A stretch of DNA of 64,000 nucleotides from contig QVOM02000042.1 in NCBI GenBank assembly GCA_003586115.2, forward strand, positions 38,488,898 to 38,552,897. Direction: 5' to 3'. The position numbers were made by a program, and so were the translations under genes. Numbering within the stretch: the first letter of the stretch is position 1; the number at the start of each line of letters is the position of its first letter. Positions 21,641 through 34,485 of the stretch are shown one piece after another. This stretch comes from Salvator merianae (taxonomy: Eukaryota; Chordata; Lepidosauria; Squamata; Teiidae). A model generated the notes under the pieces. That model made no database searches. It saw only the letters and a list, made by a program, of their open reading frames with translations, and was not told the DNA's origin.

Positions 21641-24094
21641 AGCTGTAAATCAGATGAAAATTACAAAACCACAGTCCTCACTCATATTAATGGACCATTT
21701 AATGACTGTGCAAATGGTTCTTTTATGCTGGCCCTCTTTCACCCATTTGTGTTGGTTCACTCATATGTCTGATGAATTAACACATACACACGCAACAACA
21801 CACACAAATTTGCCGTTACCTATACAGACCTATTCCAAATGAAGCAATACAATATGTACTGATTTTCACAGGAGTTCATAATCAGCAACTAACAGTTACA
21901 TCACAGACTGAAAGTTTATCTATTTGACATAGATAGGGATCATGGTACTTAGGCATGGAGTGAAGATTTAGGGCCATTCATTCATTCCCATTTTAAGTTC
22001 AATGTCCTAAGTGTCTTTCCTCACTCAAACAGGGGTGGAAGTTGGGGTTGCCTAAAACACCCAAGTCCCAAGACTAAAATAACAATTGGGAAAGGGAGAA
22101 ACTAGTTTTAAGGATGAGAGTAACTGAATGGCACTTCAAAGGTATTTCCCAGAGGCTATAAGCCATGGATACCTACCGTTTTAATATTCACAGGGAAATA
22201 CTTGTCATGATTGGCCTCAATTTCAGAGTGTCTGAGTTCTTAGAATGGTTTGAAAAAGGGAACATCTCTGGAAACTTTCTCACTATCCTATTCATTCATG
22301 TGTAAATGAGTGCAGTTATGGTGAATAAAAAGTGATGGAATCCATGACATTAATTTAAATAGGTCTACCATTGACTTCAACATTGCATCAACACTGCCCA
22401 TCAAAGAAACAAACACTGAGAAGGAGATTTTCAGGCATTTTTGCTCTGGGCTGGTAGACTGGTGCAGTGGACTCCTTGGAATGTCTCATCTACACTGCAG
22501 ATTTTTTTTAAAAAAAAATGTTTATTTATTTATTTATTTTTGGTAACACTGTTTCTGCATAATACAAAGTGTTGGACCAGGCTTTGGCAAGAAAATAATG
22601 GCATAACCTGATCCAGCAGTGAACTGTTTGAAAGTCAGTGTACTGGACCAGGAGTGCATATGCAGATGACACACAAGAGGCTGGTCCAGTATATCGGGAA
22701 TTAGAAGCGCAGTGCCATTTTTCCAGGCACCTGGAAGCAGCTCTAGAAGTGGGCAACTTCTAGGCACCGGCCTCAAACAGCCCTGACTGACAACTATAAG
22801 GAGGCAGGGAACTTTTATTCCAGCCACTATAGTTGGGGCAGGATAGGCCATTTGCAATTCTGATGGCCTTTAGTATGAGCTACTGACCACCCATCTCATG
22901 CCATCTTGGGTTGGATCACTCAGTCCAACAAGGAACAGGATAGCCTCTATTGGCACCGATGAAATCTAGTAGTTTATTCCACTTCTTTCTTCCTCTCTCT
23001 CTATCTTTTTTTTCTTTTTCATTTTTCTAAATAAAAAGGGGGGGATTGGTAAAATATAAAAAGGACTAGGTGAAACGGGTGGAGAGGAATGGTGAATGAC
23101 CATCTCAGTGCCTGAGTAGCTAAACTTTTTTCTGGTTGATAAAGTTGATATCTCTTCCACTTGTTCTCAAAACATAAAAGAAAAACTCAAATGATATATG
23201 CTGTACATAAACAGTAACACAATAGAAGCATCAAATTTTTGTCAGGCAATTAAACTTTATGCCAAGCTAATTCAATTTTGTCACTATTTTATTAAGTCCT
23301 CAAGGGGAAAAAAGTTCCTCCACCTAAATCTGTTCTTTCCTGTAAATCACAAGTTTCTCAAACCATTTTCTACCATGGTCTTCTTGTTCTGTTCTTTTGA
23401 TGTATTAAATATCCAGCAAAGAGTTTCCAGGGTCATAAATCTACAGTGATAAAATTAATCCTATTGCTGAAGAGAAATAAATATTTTATTGCAGTTTTAT
23501 GAGCTTTTGTTCCCATTTCGCTTGCAAGTAGTGTTGTTTAGTGGTACAAAGACATTACATTGCTAGAAAATGTATTAGAAACAATATGGCAATAATAGAA
23601 TTCAGACCTACAAAGCTGTTGTCCCCTTTCCAAACAAATTTGTCAAGAATATCCCATGAACAACTTGAAGCTATTTTTCCTTATTATTATTGATATACTT
23701 GTACCAATGGGAATAATAAGGCAGAAAGCAGGGCAATTGAAAGGACATACCATCTGGAAAAAATGCATGGTCCTTTCCAATTGTGCCAGATGTGTTCTAA
23801 CAATGCCAGAGTCACATGTCAGCATGTTCCCCAAGAGGCATGGGAATGCATCATGTGCAGGACTTCTCCAGAATGTTCTTGGGCTCTGTTCCATTCTACC
23901 ACTGCCATGCAGGCAGGCAGCAGTGGTTAAAGCAGGCCACCTGGTGCTTTGAACCCAGCAGCATTTTGCTGGGCTCCAGAAATGGCTCCCTAACAGGGAC
24001 ACATGAGAAAAAGGAAAAACCACAAGTGCCATTTCCAGGCACACTGTGGAACTCTCCTAGCTTGTAACGTTGTCCGCTCTGAAGGTAGGCCAGG
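21641..24094. other. Unassigned non-coding region
   Basis: No gene is recognised. There is a T/A-run and (TTTA)n patch at 22503-22540. 23760-24060 is a GC-richer segment abutting the gypsy relic and may be a separate inserted repeat. Confidence 0.4.
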
Positions 24095-24600
24095 GCTGCT
24101 GAAATGCAGACAGCCACTGGCATGTTGTGCCTTGCTTGTGAGACTTGTGTCAATACCAAATATCCATACTTGCCAAGTTGGGTGTTGAAATCAGTCATCT
24201 GTTCATGTCCCTCTTTAATACACACATGGTGGTATGCCTCCCAGAGATCCTACCAGGTCTATAATCTTCCCGTGGAACAATTGATTGAATAGGTCTCTAA
24301 TCAGAAGCAGAGGACCACACAAATCCCCTTCAAGCCTCTATGATCTGTACATAGTCTCAACAACCCATTTTCTTTCTCCTAAAGTGGATGTGGCAGGCGT
24401 GGGGGATGCAGTTGGTTGGATAAAACCCTGGGATAAGTTCTTGTCTAGAAATTCTCTAAAGCAGGTCATTCTTCTTGAGTAATTGAGTACAACTTTGGCT
24501 AGAATTTCTACGGCACAGACTGAATCTACCATCATTGGTGGGCATATCATACCACAGAAAATGGAGACACAATGCGCAATGCAGTTGTCCAAAGATATAA
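24095..24600 (-). pseudogene. Relic of sushi-like Ty3/gypsy reverse transcriptase
   Basis: Read on the minus strand, three segments follow in the order found in sushi-type RT. REFLDKNLSQGFIQP lies at about 24425-24470. RDLFNQLFHGKI, where the family has the segment just before the first catalytic Asp block, lies at about 24255-24300. FNTQLGKYGYLVL, equivalent to the FNTxxGxxEYLVMPFG box, lies at about 24145-24190. Frames change between them and stops intervene, and the catalytic YVDD is absent. It is a short decayed fragment of a Ty3/gypsy retrotransposon; no LTRs are visible beside it. Domesticated sushi-derived genes exist in mammals, but this copy is too broken to be one. Confidence 0.75.
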
Positions 24601-25499
24601 ATGAAGACCCAGCCTCTGAGCCTGGGACATGTAGGCTAGGCCACTTTTTTTTTTTTTAGTGAATGGAACTGTTTGTTTCTCATGTTTCTTTTATCCTCTG
24701 TTCTTCCATATTTTGTACATCATGCTATAATTTTCAGTTGTTACCATGCAATGTTTTAATATGTCCTAAATAATAAAGTAATAATGATGGAGCTCTAAGT
24801 GGATTAAGTTGGAACCATTCTAAGATGAGGCACAGGAAAATTCCATCTTTCTAAGAACACTAGTAGTGGTGCATGGAGGGCAGTGAAAGGATAGGCAGAA
24901 ATTCTGAATAACTAAACTTTCCTGATAGACTCTGGCTTTTAATTCACATGGAGAATGCTACAATCAGCATTTCATACCACCTTCAGACCACTGTTAGGAC
25001 CTTCTCTTATTTTATGTATGCATTCTTATTAGTGGTAAATGTTTATACATAACAAAGATCATGATTAACTTATCGTCAACTCTGGTACTACTGTGTTTAA
25101 AAAAATTAAAAGTTAAGAAATCACAGATTTTAACAGTCCATATTACTGAAACAGAATATACAACAACCCTAATGTCTCAATATAAACTTGAAGACCAAGT
25201 TTCCCCTTGTTTCTAACTCTGTCTGAGCAATTTCATACACACTATAATCTGCTCTAAATAACTGTCTTACAATATAATGTACCAATTATCTGTTAGTCTT
25301 CAAGTGACAGTGTGGATGGGATAGAGAACTCAGTCCATATAGATATTTTCTGTGAGGTATATAGGTGGTATAGAGTCCTCCCAGGACTCTTCATGTAAGG
25401 AAAGATAAACTTCAAGGAAGCAAAAGGGGGCAAATACTAGGGGTGGTAAGGATTTGGTATGAAATCTGGGGAAAAGGTATTAAGGAGTGATCTGTATTA
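24601..25499. other. Unassigned AT-rich region
   Basis: No gene is recognised between the gypsy relic and the L1 copy. The end (ggcaaatactaggggtgg onwards, 25430-25500) may already be L1. Confidence 0.4.
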
Positions 25500-27155
25500 A
25501 GAACAGAAAATGGGGACTTTACTATATTGTTATTAAATGTAAATGGACTAACCAGCTCTGTCAAGAGATACAGATTAATGCAGATGGTGAAAGAAAATAA
25601 ATTTGGAGTTTTGATTATACAAAAGAACCAGAAAAAAATGGGCTGTTGAGGAGAATATTATGAATTTAGAGGAACTAATAATGCAAGACTAGTAGCATAT
25701 TATATAAGAATATGGCATTCCAATATATAAAGATAGATAAAGAAGATAGGTTTCTATTTTTAAAAGGGAAACTAAGTAGATAATTAATTATGTTTTGATG
25801 TATAAATAGCAGAAATGAAAACAAATAGTTTATACATAACACCATCCAAAAAAAAATAATGAATTTTGTGGAGGGTGCAATTATAGTGGGAAGAGATATG
25901 AATGGAAGAATAATAATTCAGAGACATTTTCATAAGAATGGTGAAAAGAATAGTACAGGGTTTGATCTGACTAAATGGTACTTGTTAGATATCCATCAGG
26001 AATTGAAAGGACAGACCAAGTAACAACATATTCAGGAAAGCATAAGAAGTTTATCTGTATAGATTACCTTTCAATGAAAGTAAAAGGTTTTCAATATAAA
26101 GATATAGAAGTAGGGGGATTATGAATATCTGATTATGCCCCTTTAATATTGAAAATAAAAAATGCAAGACAAAAGAGAAAAAATAAAAGAGAAGTTGGAG
26201 ATTTAATTTCACAGGAATTTCTACTCATGCATGTAGGGAGCAAATAGAAAAGGTTATAAAGGAGCATTTAGAGATAAATATACAACTGGAGGAGAAACTG
26301 TCAACAATATGGGGTGCTTGTAAGGCAGTCAACAGAGATAGGGGTATAACAATGGAAATAGGGTAAAGGAAATGAAGGAGAGTAAATAGAGATAAATTAA
26401 TTAAGGAAATAGAAAACCCATAAAATAGATACATGGTTTTAAAAAGTCAGTAATAAAAGGGAATTAAACCAAAAGGAAAAATAACTATATGACCTAGATC
26501 AAGATTTTGTTATAAAAAATGTATTTTATGTCTAAAATGAATTCCAAGCTCAGGACATATAAAATAGTAAAATATTAGTAAAGTACTTAAAGAAGAAAAA
26601 GAAAAAGGCAAAGATTGAAAGGTTAAAAGAGGAGAAGGTCTTAGAAACTGGGGATATAGAAAGTGTGGAGATTATGGCTCAAATTTATGAACATTTAGAA
26701 AGCAGGGAAGGATGGAGAAGTTATGGAAATATGGAAGAAAAGATGAAAAGGTATTGGGAAACTGGGAAAGATATTTTCTGGATGAAGAAACAATACAGGA
26801 AGAAGAAATAAAAAAAATGAAATAACTTAAAAACTGGGAAATAACCCGGCACATATGGGTTTAAGACAATATTTTATAGAACATATTGTGAGGTGCTAGC
26901 CCCATATCTGTCTGTAGTGTATAACAGCATACTAGAGAACTAAGATATAACAAATCCGTGGAAACAACTGGAAATTATACGAGTAGTGATAGATTCTTAT
27001 AATCCGATATCATTAACAAATCAAGATTATAAAATTTTCATGAGAATATTAGTGAAGAGGTTAGAAGAAATAATCCCCAAGATTATCAAAAATGACCAGT
27101 ATGGCTTTATAAAGGTCAGAAGTATAGCTGAGCCCATTAGAAATGTTTTAAATGT
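25500..27155 (+). pseudogene. Decayed L1 LINE ORF2 (endonuclease to start of RT)
   Basis: The frame from 25530 gives LLNVNGLTSSVKR, the usual start of the L1 ORF2 endonuclease (NVNGL-NPIKR type). Near 25870-25900 a GRDMNG-like segment matches the GDFN motif, and near 26020-26080 come SGKHKKFICIDYL-like residues. At about 26998-27115 NPISLTNQDYKIFMRILVKR followed by IIPKIIKNDQYGFI is the L1 RT block before the catalytic aspartates. Many stops and frame changes separate these, so it is dead. The catalytic FADD region is missing because a TIR element or rearrangement cuts the copy near 27155. L1 spreads by target-primed reverse transcription. Confidence 0.85.
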
Positions 27156-27421
27156 GTTACATCATGCACCACCGAAATGACTCCCTGTGGTATACTGGAC
27201 CATGGAGGCATGCCATCCACATGCCAGTAGACTTGAAAAAGAGGTCTACAGCTATACCAGAGCAGCATGGCATTTTGGATACCCTAGCATGGTCTATGCT
27301 CTGTTCTGGTGGATGGAGTGTACTAGGAGGAGGAGGGGGCCTTGCTACTCCGCACTAGTGTGCAAATGGCAGAAGCCTAGACAGGACTATGGTCTGCTCT
27401 ATTGCCCACTGTAGAAAGGCC
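27156..27421. mobile_element. TIR element fragment abutting the L1 copy
   Basis: The phrases gtggtatactggaccatggaggcatg and ccatccacatgccagtagac also occur, with changes, near 47960-48020 and 59880-59950. The right end ctgtagaaaggccc matches the GGCCCTTTCTGCAC ends. The left end is not intact. Confidence 0.5.
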
Positions 27422-28352
27422 CACCATATGTAGCTAGGCCCTAATTTATGGTTGTCCCCATCTCTCTACCTTTATATATTGCTATCTTTCTTCATTTTAC
27501 CATTGAAATCCAGTTTTCAAGATTTCCCTCTTTTAGTTGAAGCTCTATCTATTGGCTATCTGTGTTATTAATTCAAATTCTTCTTTATAATAAGGAAATG
27601 TTAAAGTTACTCCTCATACAACAAAACCAAGTTAAAAGAACTGCCAATCATACTGACTCTCCTCGTTGCTAATTGGATAATGCAGCAGCTTCCAAAAACA
27701 AAACCACTGCATTATACAAGGAGTGACTGTATTCAAATGGGTATAATATGAGTTTCATTGGGTTTTTTTTGCATTCCTGCAGCAAGGGGGTACTTCTTTC
27801 TATTCCTGTATTTACCTGAAGTTTTAAAGTGACAAACAAAGCAAATCCCACAGAGCAATTTCACAACTGTGCCAGAATGTTTGCATATATTAACAGTGGC
27901 TCTTTAATACTACCTAACAGATGGAACAATTAACAGTTCCTCCAATATATTATTATTGCACTATGCAAAATTTCTAATCTTATAAAAGATCTTCAAATGC
28001 TCCCCTGCACATTTCCCCCTCCTGTTAATGTTTCATCACTTTGCAGGTTTCATTAAATATATATTTATGTGTTTCAAAACAGAAGAAAACAGAATGATTA
28101 ATGAAACTTCTTTTCACCACAAGACAGAATAAATGTTGATTCAGGCAAGTGTAAATGAATGACACACTTACTTGCTTATGAAAGAGTTTAGGGTCTCACA
28201 AGATGCCTTATGAAAAGCTAGTGATCAGGACTAATGGATGTTGGGGGCTAATAATATCCAAAACAGAACATGATGGACCACAATAAGAATGGATCTGATT
28301 TTATTTGATGCAACATAATGGGACTTCTTACAAAAAAATACTCCAACAGTTA
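27422..28352. other. Unassigned AT-rich stretch
   Basis: No gene is recognised. 27830-28170 is free of simple repeats and contains atatattaacagtggctc and aatgattaatgaaact-type words; it is a weak conserved-element candidate. Confidence 0.3.
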
Positions 28353-28987
28353 GGGCCTAGTCGCACTTTGTACTAGCAAGTATCTGAGACGCTCACTAGC
28401 AGAGTGCTTCCATACTTTGCAAAGGCCCTTGCAATTGGGAGCAGCATAACACTGCACCTGATCACAACTAGCTGTGGAGCACAAATTAGTGTCCACCCGG
28501 CGTGGCTGCTGGCTTTGAGGGCGGGTGTTCATAACCCACAGAAAGCATGTGATTGCTGTTTACAGGGCCTCCTGGCCTCTGTACTGTATGCGACAGTACG
28601 GAGGCACAGATGCCCGAAGGCCCCACAAACAGCAATCACACGCTTTCCGTGGGTTACAAACGCCCACCCTTAAAGCCAGCGGCCACTGCTGGTGGCCAAC
28701 AACTTTACTGGGAGCTGACAGTCAGCTCCCGGTAAAGCACATTTACGCCCATCAAGCCTGCATGCTGTGTGGCACTGCCAGTCACATGGCAGCAACCAGA
28801 CACTTGCCAGCTGCTATCATGGTAAGGACTGAGTGAGGATACAAGCATTTGCACCACAAATGCTGGTAGCCTGTTGATGGTAAGGATTATGTCCACACAG
28901 TGTGGATGGTGTTGACAATGCATGGTCATTGCCACCATAGAATAGCATAATTATGCTGTTCTACTGTGGTAAGTGTGAAAACACCCC
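28353..28987. mobile_element. TIR/foldback element, GGGCCTGTTCACAC group
   Basis: It starts gggcctagtcgcactttg and ends aagtgtgaaaacacccc. The core near 28500-28690 is a long palindrome: gcggg tgttcataaccc / gggttacaaacgccc, agcatgtgattgctgttt / aaacagcaatcacacgct and tactgtatgcgacagta at the centre. A second inverted pair (gggagctgac/gtcagctccc) sits at about 28709-28728. Sequence from 28380 on matches the copy at 35714. Confidence 0.65.
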
Positions 28988-31109
28988 ATGATGCCAGCCC
29001 ATAAATGTGCATGTTATACAAGCCTTTGCAGCAGATCTTGGTCCTCCCACCCCAGAGTTGGTGGCCGGAATCACAGCCATCTGGATGAATCTATATTTGC
29101 ACCATTCATGTTATAGCCAAAGTGAACATTCATAGTCTAAATCATACATTTCCACACATCTTGCTTCTCCATAAATAATTGCAAGAGAAGAAGCCTGTGG
29201 TTACTGGGAAGGCAGCAAATAGTCATGGAAAGCTCTTTTTTATTTTAGTTTCCAACTGAGAGTGGAAATTGGGGCTTTCCAAACTTTTTGAAGTCTGGCA
29301 AGGCAGGGAGATCGCCCCTCTGCAATCACGCTATCCATTTTATGACTGTGCAGGTAGAACTATTCTTGAGAGCATTGTAACTAAGAAAGAAGATGGGAAC
29401 AATATCGCAGATCCATTTTGCGGATGAGGGATATCCAGTTTCAGCACTTACAAAGACGGATGTGTGAGAGTTTTTAAAATATATATCTTTATATTTATAT
29501 CTTGCCGTATATCCAAAGGTCTTGGGTGGATCATAACAGTAAAACATTCAGTGAAGATTTTTTCCCCCTCAAACATGCTGCTTATGATAAATGCCCCATG
29601 TAAGTAAAAAACACGGAAGAGAGGCAAGAAGTTACATCTTGCCAAATCTTGTTGTAATTGCCAAATATTTGTAAGATGATGACACAAGTCTGCAAATTTC
29701 AGCATATGAATGAGGAAAAGAAAATGCAGTTAGACTGAAGCCTTATGATAGTCTTAAACTCCCGCAAAGTCAACAGAAATTATGAAATAAGCAAAATCTA
29801 CAAAAGGGTTATGGTAATTTGTAGAAGCAGAAATAATATCTGGATGGCATTTGATTAAATATTTAACTAAACTAAACACACACCACTATCTTAATTCAGA
29901 ATGTATTTTGTGAAATACTGTTGCACCATAATGAAAAGAAGACATATTGCAAAAGCTTTTTTTTTCCTTTAGAGGATTTTATTTAATAGCTTATATATGT
30001 TCTCTTTTACTTACTGTTAGATTTTACACTCAGTCCAAGTCACATGGCCTGATTAATATTTGTGAAGACCTATTCTGAAAGAGTAGAATACAGATACAGT
30101 TCAGGAAAGGTTTTGCTCAGCTGAGAATTTGCTGCAAAGTGGCAATACTGATTACTAGAATTTCCTCAGTTTTGAAAGGTTAAAGGTACACTTAGCTAGA
30201 TCTTAGTGGATATAAAATTGGACAGACTATTAAGTTAACAAAGTAGGCTAGATTTAGCTTACAACACCCAGAACAATCACCTTTTTTAAAATTAAGAAAG
30301 GATATAGTATCAGTGAGTACACGTTCTGAGTGCTCCCAGTGTGCTATGTCCCCTGACACCACTGCATACTGCATCAAAACACTGCAGATAAAGTGATTCA
30401 TTATTTATTATTTATTTACTGCATGTTCATCTCACTCTTAAACCTATGGCCCTTTCTGCACTGAGCCTTATTCTGGAATAGGGACCTGCCATCCATATGC
30501 TGGTTTTTCTTTAGTATGTGCTCGAATGAAACACTGCATTTGTGTTCTTCCATCTTTTAGTGTGTGTATCATGCCAAACCCAGAAAGTGCCACTAAGTTT
30601 CTCCTGAAAACTTACAACATGGCTCAGTTCAGTTCATGGTAACTGTGACCAGATCGAGGTAACTGTGATGCTCCCAATCCCCGTAGTTCATTTTGTGGTT
30701 GGTAAGGCTATACATATTCTGATAGACATCTGAAATTTGAAGATATTACTGGTCATTGGTGGCAAAATTTTGAATTTTAAAAATTGCCAGAATGTATTAG
30801 TTCCCTTTTTTTACTAATTGCATTTAAAAAGCAAATGAAATTGTGAACGTGTTTTTACATTCCATACATCAAATATGGTCACGATAGCGGGAAAAAATTA
30901 ATGCAGTACCCATTTTCTATTATGCTGTTATCATCCAGCTTTAAGGTCTTCACTATCAAAAAATGATTGGTTCACATGACTCTTCTAATTTGATTGGGAA
31001 TCCTCGATCGCAAAATGAAAAAGTATCATAGGAAATTTCCCCTATGCATGGTTCAAAGTAAGAGTTATTCACTTGATTTTATTATATAACATTATGAAAC
31101 AAGCTCATA
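28988..31109. other. Mostly unassigned; short repeat remnants
   Basis: 29468-29560 (atatttatatcttgccgtat then cttgggtggatcataacagt) and 30400-30440 look like fragments of a common reptilian repeat whose minus strand ends in a poly-A-like tail. 30448-30530 starts ggccctttctgcactgagcc and matches the left arm of the element at 62857. The remainder has no recognisable content. Confidence 0.4.
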
Positions 31110-32116
31110 ATCATAACTAAATGTTTGAACAGAAGTTTAAAATTCTTAAGAATATTTCCAAAGGTCGATGTATATATCAAATATTGTTAAAAGTTGATGA
31201 CAGAGGCACTCATGGTTTAAAAACAGAGTGGAAAATGGACTTAGACTTAACATGCACATTTGAACAATGGGCTGGAATTATATAATCACAGCACTTTCAG
31301 AAGCAAACTCCTAAACATTGTGAGTTTTTAATAAGAATATTATACAATGGTGCCATAGTCCAAATTCACTTTCTAGAATGTTATTGAATATCCTATCAAT
31401 TTGTTGGCATGGGTGCAATAACATTGATCAGTATAAACATATGTGGTGGTTGTGTGAGTATGTACAGCATTTTTGGTCATTAATAGAAGAAATGCTAAAA
31501 ATATTTCAGGAAAATATCACTCTGTCTCTTACATTGTATCTTTTACATAGTATTAGTTGCCTAATATCCACTGCTAATAAATAGTTAATTCATTATTTAT
31601 TAACTGCTGCAAAAAGAATACTAGTGTGCGGATGGAAAGGAAAAAGTAAAGTTTCTATCTGTAAATGGTAAAATTGCATTTGGGAACCAATGGTTAATGA
31701 TTTTATTTCATATCAACTATGCTTCATGCAGGGTCAAACACCAAAAAATGTCATTTGCAGAAATATGGCAACCCATTAATAATGTCATTCTCATTTTAGA
31801 CCAGACATTCATTCCTTTGGTAGTAAGTCAGTCCCTTCTGCAAAATTAGTAGATTAATGGATTTTTATATACATTATCATAAATAAATATACTATATAAT
31901 TGTTTCTAATGATCATAGATAGATGTTTTATACACATAAACTTATTAATTATTAATTATACTATCTCATTTTCTAAGATATATTAACTTATTGGATAAAA
32001 TGTATTAACTGGATTAGTGTTTCGTAAAAATGTTGTTATGAATTCTGTGTTACTACAATGATTTTATCCAATAAAGTTGCAAAAAGAAAGAAAGAAAGAA
32101 AAAGAAAGAAAGAAAT
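31110..32116 (+). pseudogene. 3' end of an L1 LINE (ORF2 C-terminus and tail)
   Basis: From about 31127 the plus strand encodes L1 ORF2 C-terminal phrases in broken frames. These are a W-MDLDL-EQWAGI stretch near 31230-31280 and ICWHGCNNIDQYKHMWWLC near 31402-31460, equivalent to the CW-C---GT--H-WW-C motif, followed by a FWSLIEEMLKIF-like helix. It ends with aataaa at about 32071 and an A-rich (aaag)n tail at 32083-32116. This is a 5'-truncated, dead copy. It could belong with the copy at 25500, but the intervening 3.9 kb does not look like L1. Confidence 0.85.
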
Positions 32117-33995
32117 TTGATCTCCCACATTCCCTTTTCACATACATTGAATACTATTTTAATGCCCGAATTTATCCAGATGCCTAAAATCGGCTCACAA
32201 CAGGTAGATGACAATACGGAGGCCGTACAAAGGCAAATAATAATAATAATATCCAACTCAAGATGGTGGGACTGGAAGCAGAATGGATCCATTGAAATGC
32301 ATTTTTCAGTTGAAAGAAAGAGAAGGAAAGAAAGAAAAGATTAGCTTTTCCCTACAAAAAAACCCAGCCTTTTCCATCCTATGCTATGGAAAACCTGTAA
32401 ACCTATCTGTGCCTCTTTTCTGCCTCCATTAGCAGATCAAAATCTGGACCAAAATCTCCTCTTTCAGTGGAAGGGCAGCAATTAAATTTCACCTTTCCTT
32501 GCAGGAACACTGAAAGAGTCACTGATTCCAACAGGTAGCCATGGATTTAGATTCCTTAGTTGTCCCTTTCTTTAGGCAAGAACTGGCCATATCTCTAACC
32601 AGGGAAAGGTAGCCATCTTGTGAAATAGGAAGCATAAATTCTTAAAAGAAACCCCTATGGTTACACATAAACCAATGTTCTTCCTTGTGGAATCCCCCTT
32701 ACTCATCTTTCCTAGTATACAGTCCTGAGGTAGACTGGTGTATGCTTCCTGAAATTCAGAATGAGAAATCATCAGTAATAAACAATGTATACTTCTCAAA
32801 TAACAGTAGATGACATTCCCTGATTGTCCTCTTGACTTCTCTATCTACCACCACAAGAAGATATAGCTATCCGTCCAGGGGTGTGGAATGAGCACCTAGC
32901 AAAGAATATAAGTGCAATATACTATAATGATATCACACTATGCAGACAAAGACAAAATGTATATACTCCAATAATGGGCACTAATACACCTGTTAAGTAT
33001 AACAGGTCCCCTGGGGTGTGATGGCTGGCTGACTACAATGTTAGAATGTTCATGTTCACATTAAGTGTTTCATGCTTTACCAGCTCATTTTAGGAAAGCA
33101 AGAAATTCAGTCTTTCACAGAGTGCTGGCTGTGGTTCCTAGTAGCTGTCACAGCTCAGGAAGCATGGCAATACTGATAATGACAGATGCTGGCATGCATG
33201 AGTGCTAGCAACTGCTCTGGGGACACAGAGAAAGTGGGTTACTTGAGACATATACAAGTAGACCTTGTCTACCTTCTTGCTATCTTCCATATTCAGTTGG
33301 CGCTAATGTAGCATTGCCCAAATATTATGTAGAAGTTCAAGAACTAGTCAAGTGCTTCAAAAGGACCTCCCTATCTTTCCTTCTTGGGTTCTCAACAAAA
33401 AGCTGAGATGAGTGGTAGTTAGGTACCTGCTGCCTAATCTGTGTCAGTTCACACACCATTGTCAATGCCCCTGATCCTGACCAGGGAGGCCTTGATCAGG
33501 ATCATTGATAGTCAAGATTAATTGTGACTATTGGGTGAACCAGTGAGCCCTATTCCAGGGCATGGAGCCCTGCCATGCAGAGACATGCCTCTGTGTTCAG
33601 GACTACAGGGGACCTATTTTGGTGTCATTCTAAATCATGCTCCAGAATGCCATCCCAGAGGCTCCCAAGGCTAAGAATTTTTGCCCTTGGAGGTCTCTGT
33701 GCCCAGCCTTGAAGTGTGCATGCACTTTGAGGTTGTGAGCTGATTGGGAATAGTGCTGTTATGCAGATGGCACTGATCCCACCCATGCCATTCCATGGGC
33801 TATTCCAGACCCACTGATCCCAACCAAACCCAGGTATGTGCAGAAAGGGTCAATGTTAAGCTAAGACCTCTCTATTGTTCAGGTGAGCACCACAAATACT
33901 ATCCATGTGAGGTTGTCTTAAACATATAGGTGTAACACAAATAACAGGAACCAAAATAATCTTTAGAATCTTCTTTAGAATCTTCAGGAACCTTT
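32117..33995. other. Unassigned region with a probable TIR element fragment
   Basis: No gene is recognised. 33738-33852 (gctgattgggaatagtgctg to ccagacccactgatccc and gtgcagaaagggtc) matches the right end of the element at 17290, so a decayed copy ends here. Its left end is uncertain (perhaps near 33440-33530). Confidence 0.4.
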
Positions 33996-34345
33996 GGGCC
34001 TGTTCACACATTCCAGTTTCGGATGGTAGAATCCTACTATTCTAATCTGGAACAGACCCCTCAGTGTGGTGGCCATTTACACTGTGAGGGCTGGAACAGC
34101 CAAGAACCAGGTTTTGAGCATTCACAGTGTGAATGCAAGCTGCCTGACATGACAGTGGCCACAGAAATGTCCAGCCACTGCCATGACAACCAGAGACTGT
34201 GCAGTCACAGCTGTCCCTTGCTGCAGCCTACAGCATTTGCAGCTGGAAACAAGTGTGAACATTGTTTTCTGGGAGCAGTCAAGCTGTTCCCAGTACAGTT
34301 GTGGACAAAACTTTTATTGTGCACAGCTAGTAGCATTCTCTGGTG
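33996..34345. mobile_element. TIR element, GGGCCTGTTCACAC group, truncated
   Basis: It starts gggcctgttcacacattcc. Internal phrases (cagtggcc, aaatgtccagccactgccatg, agctgttcccagtac) are the inverted equivalents of the copy at 39312. The far end past 34345 is lost. Confidence 0.55.
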
Positions 34346-34485
34346 TTAGCAATGGGAAGATAAAGAGTGTTAATTGCAAACTACTGGGTGAAAGGTATTA
34401 ATGAATTGCAAATTTCAAAAAGTGGAGTTTGCAAGACTTTTGAGCAGAGTTTATCAAAGCTTTCTTTAGACATCCCATCCACCTG

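Noticed and set aside
28404..28836. Several overlapping frames on both strands
   Set aside because: Caused by the GC-rich palindromic core of a TIR element.
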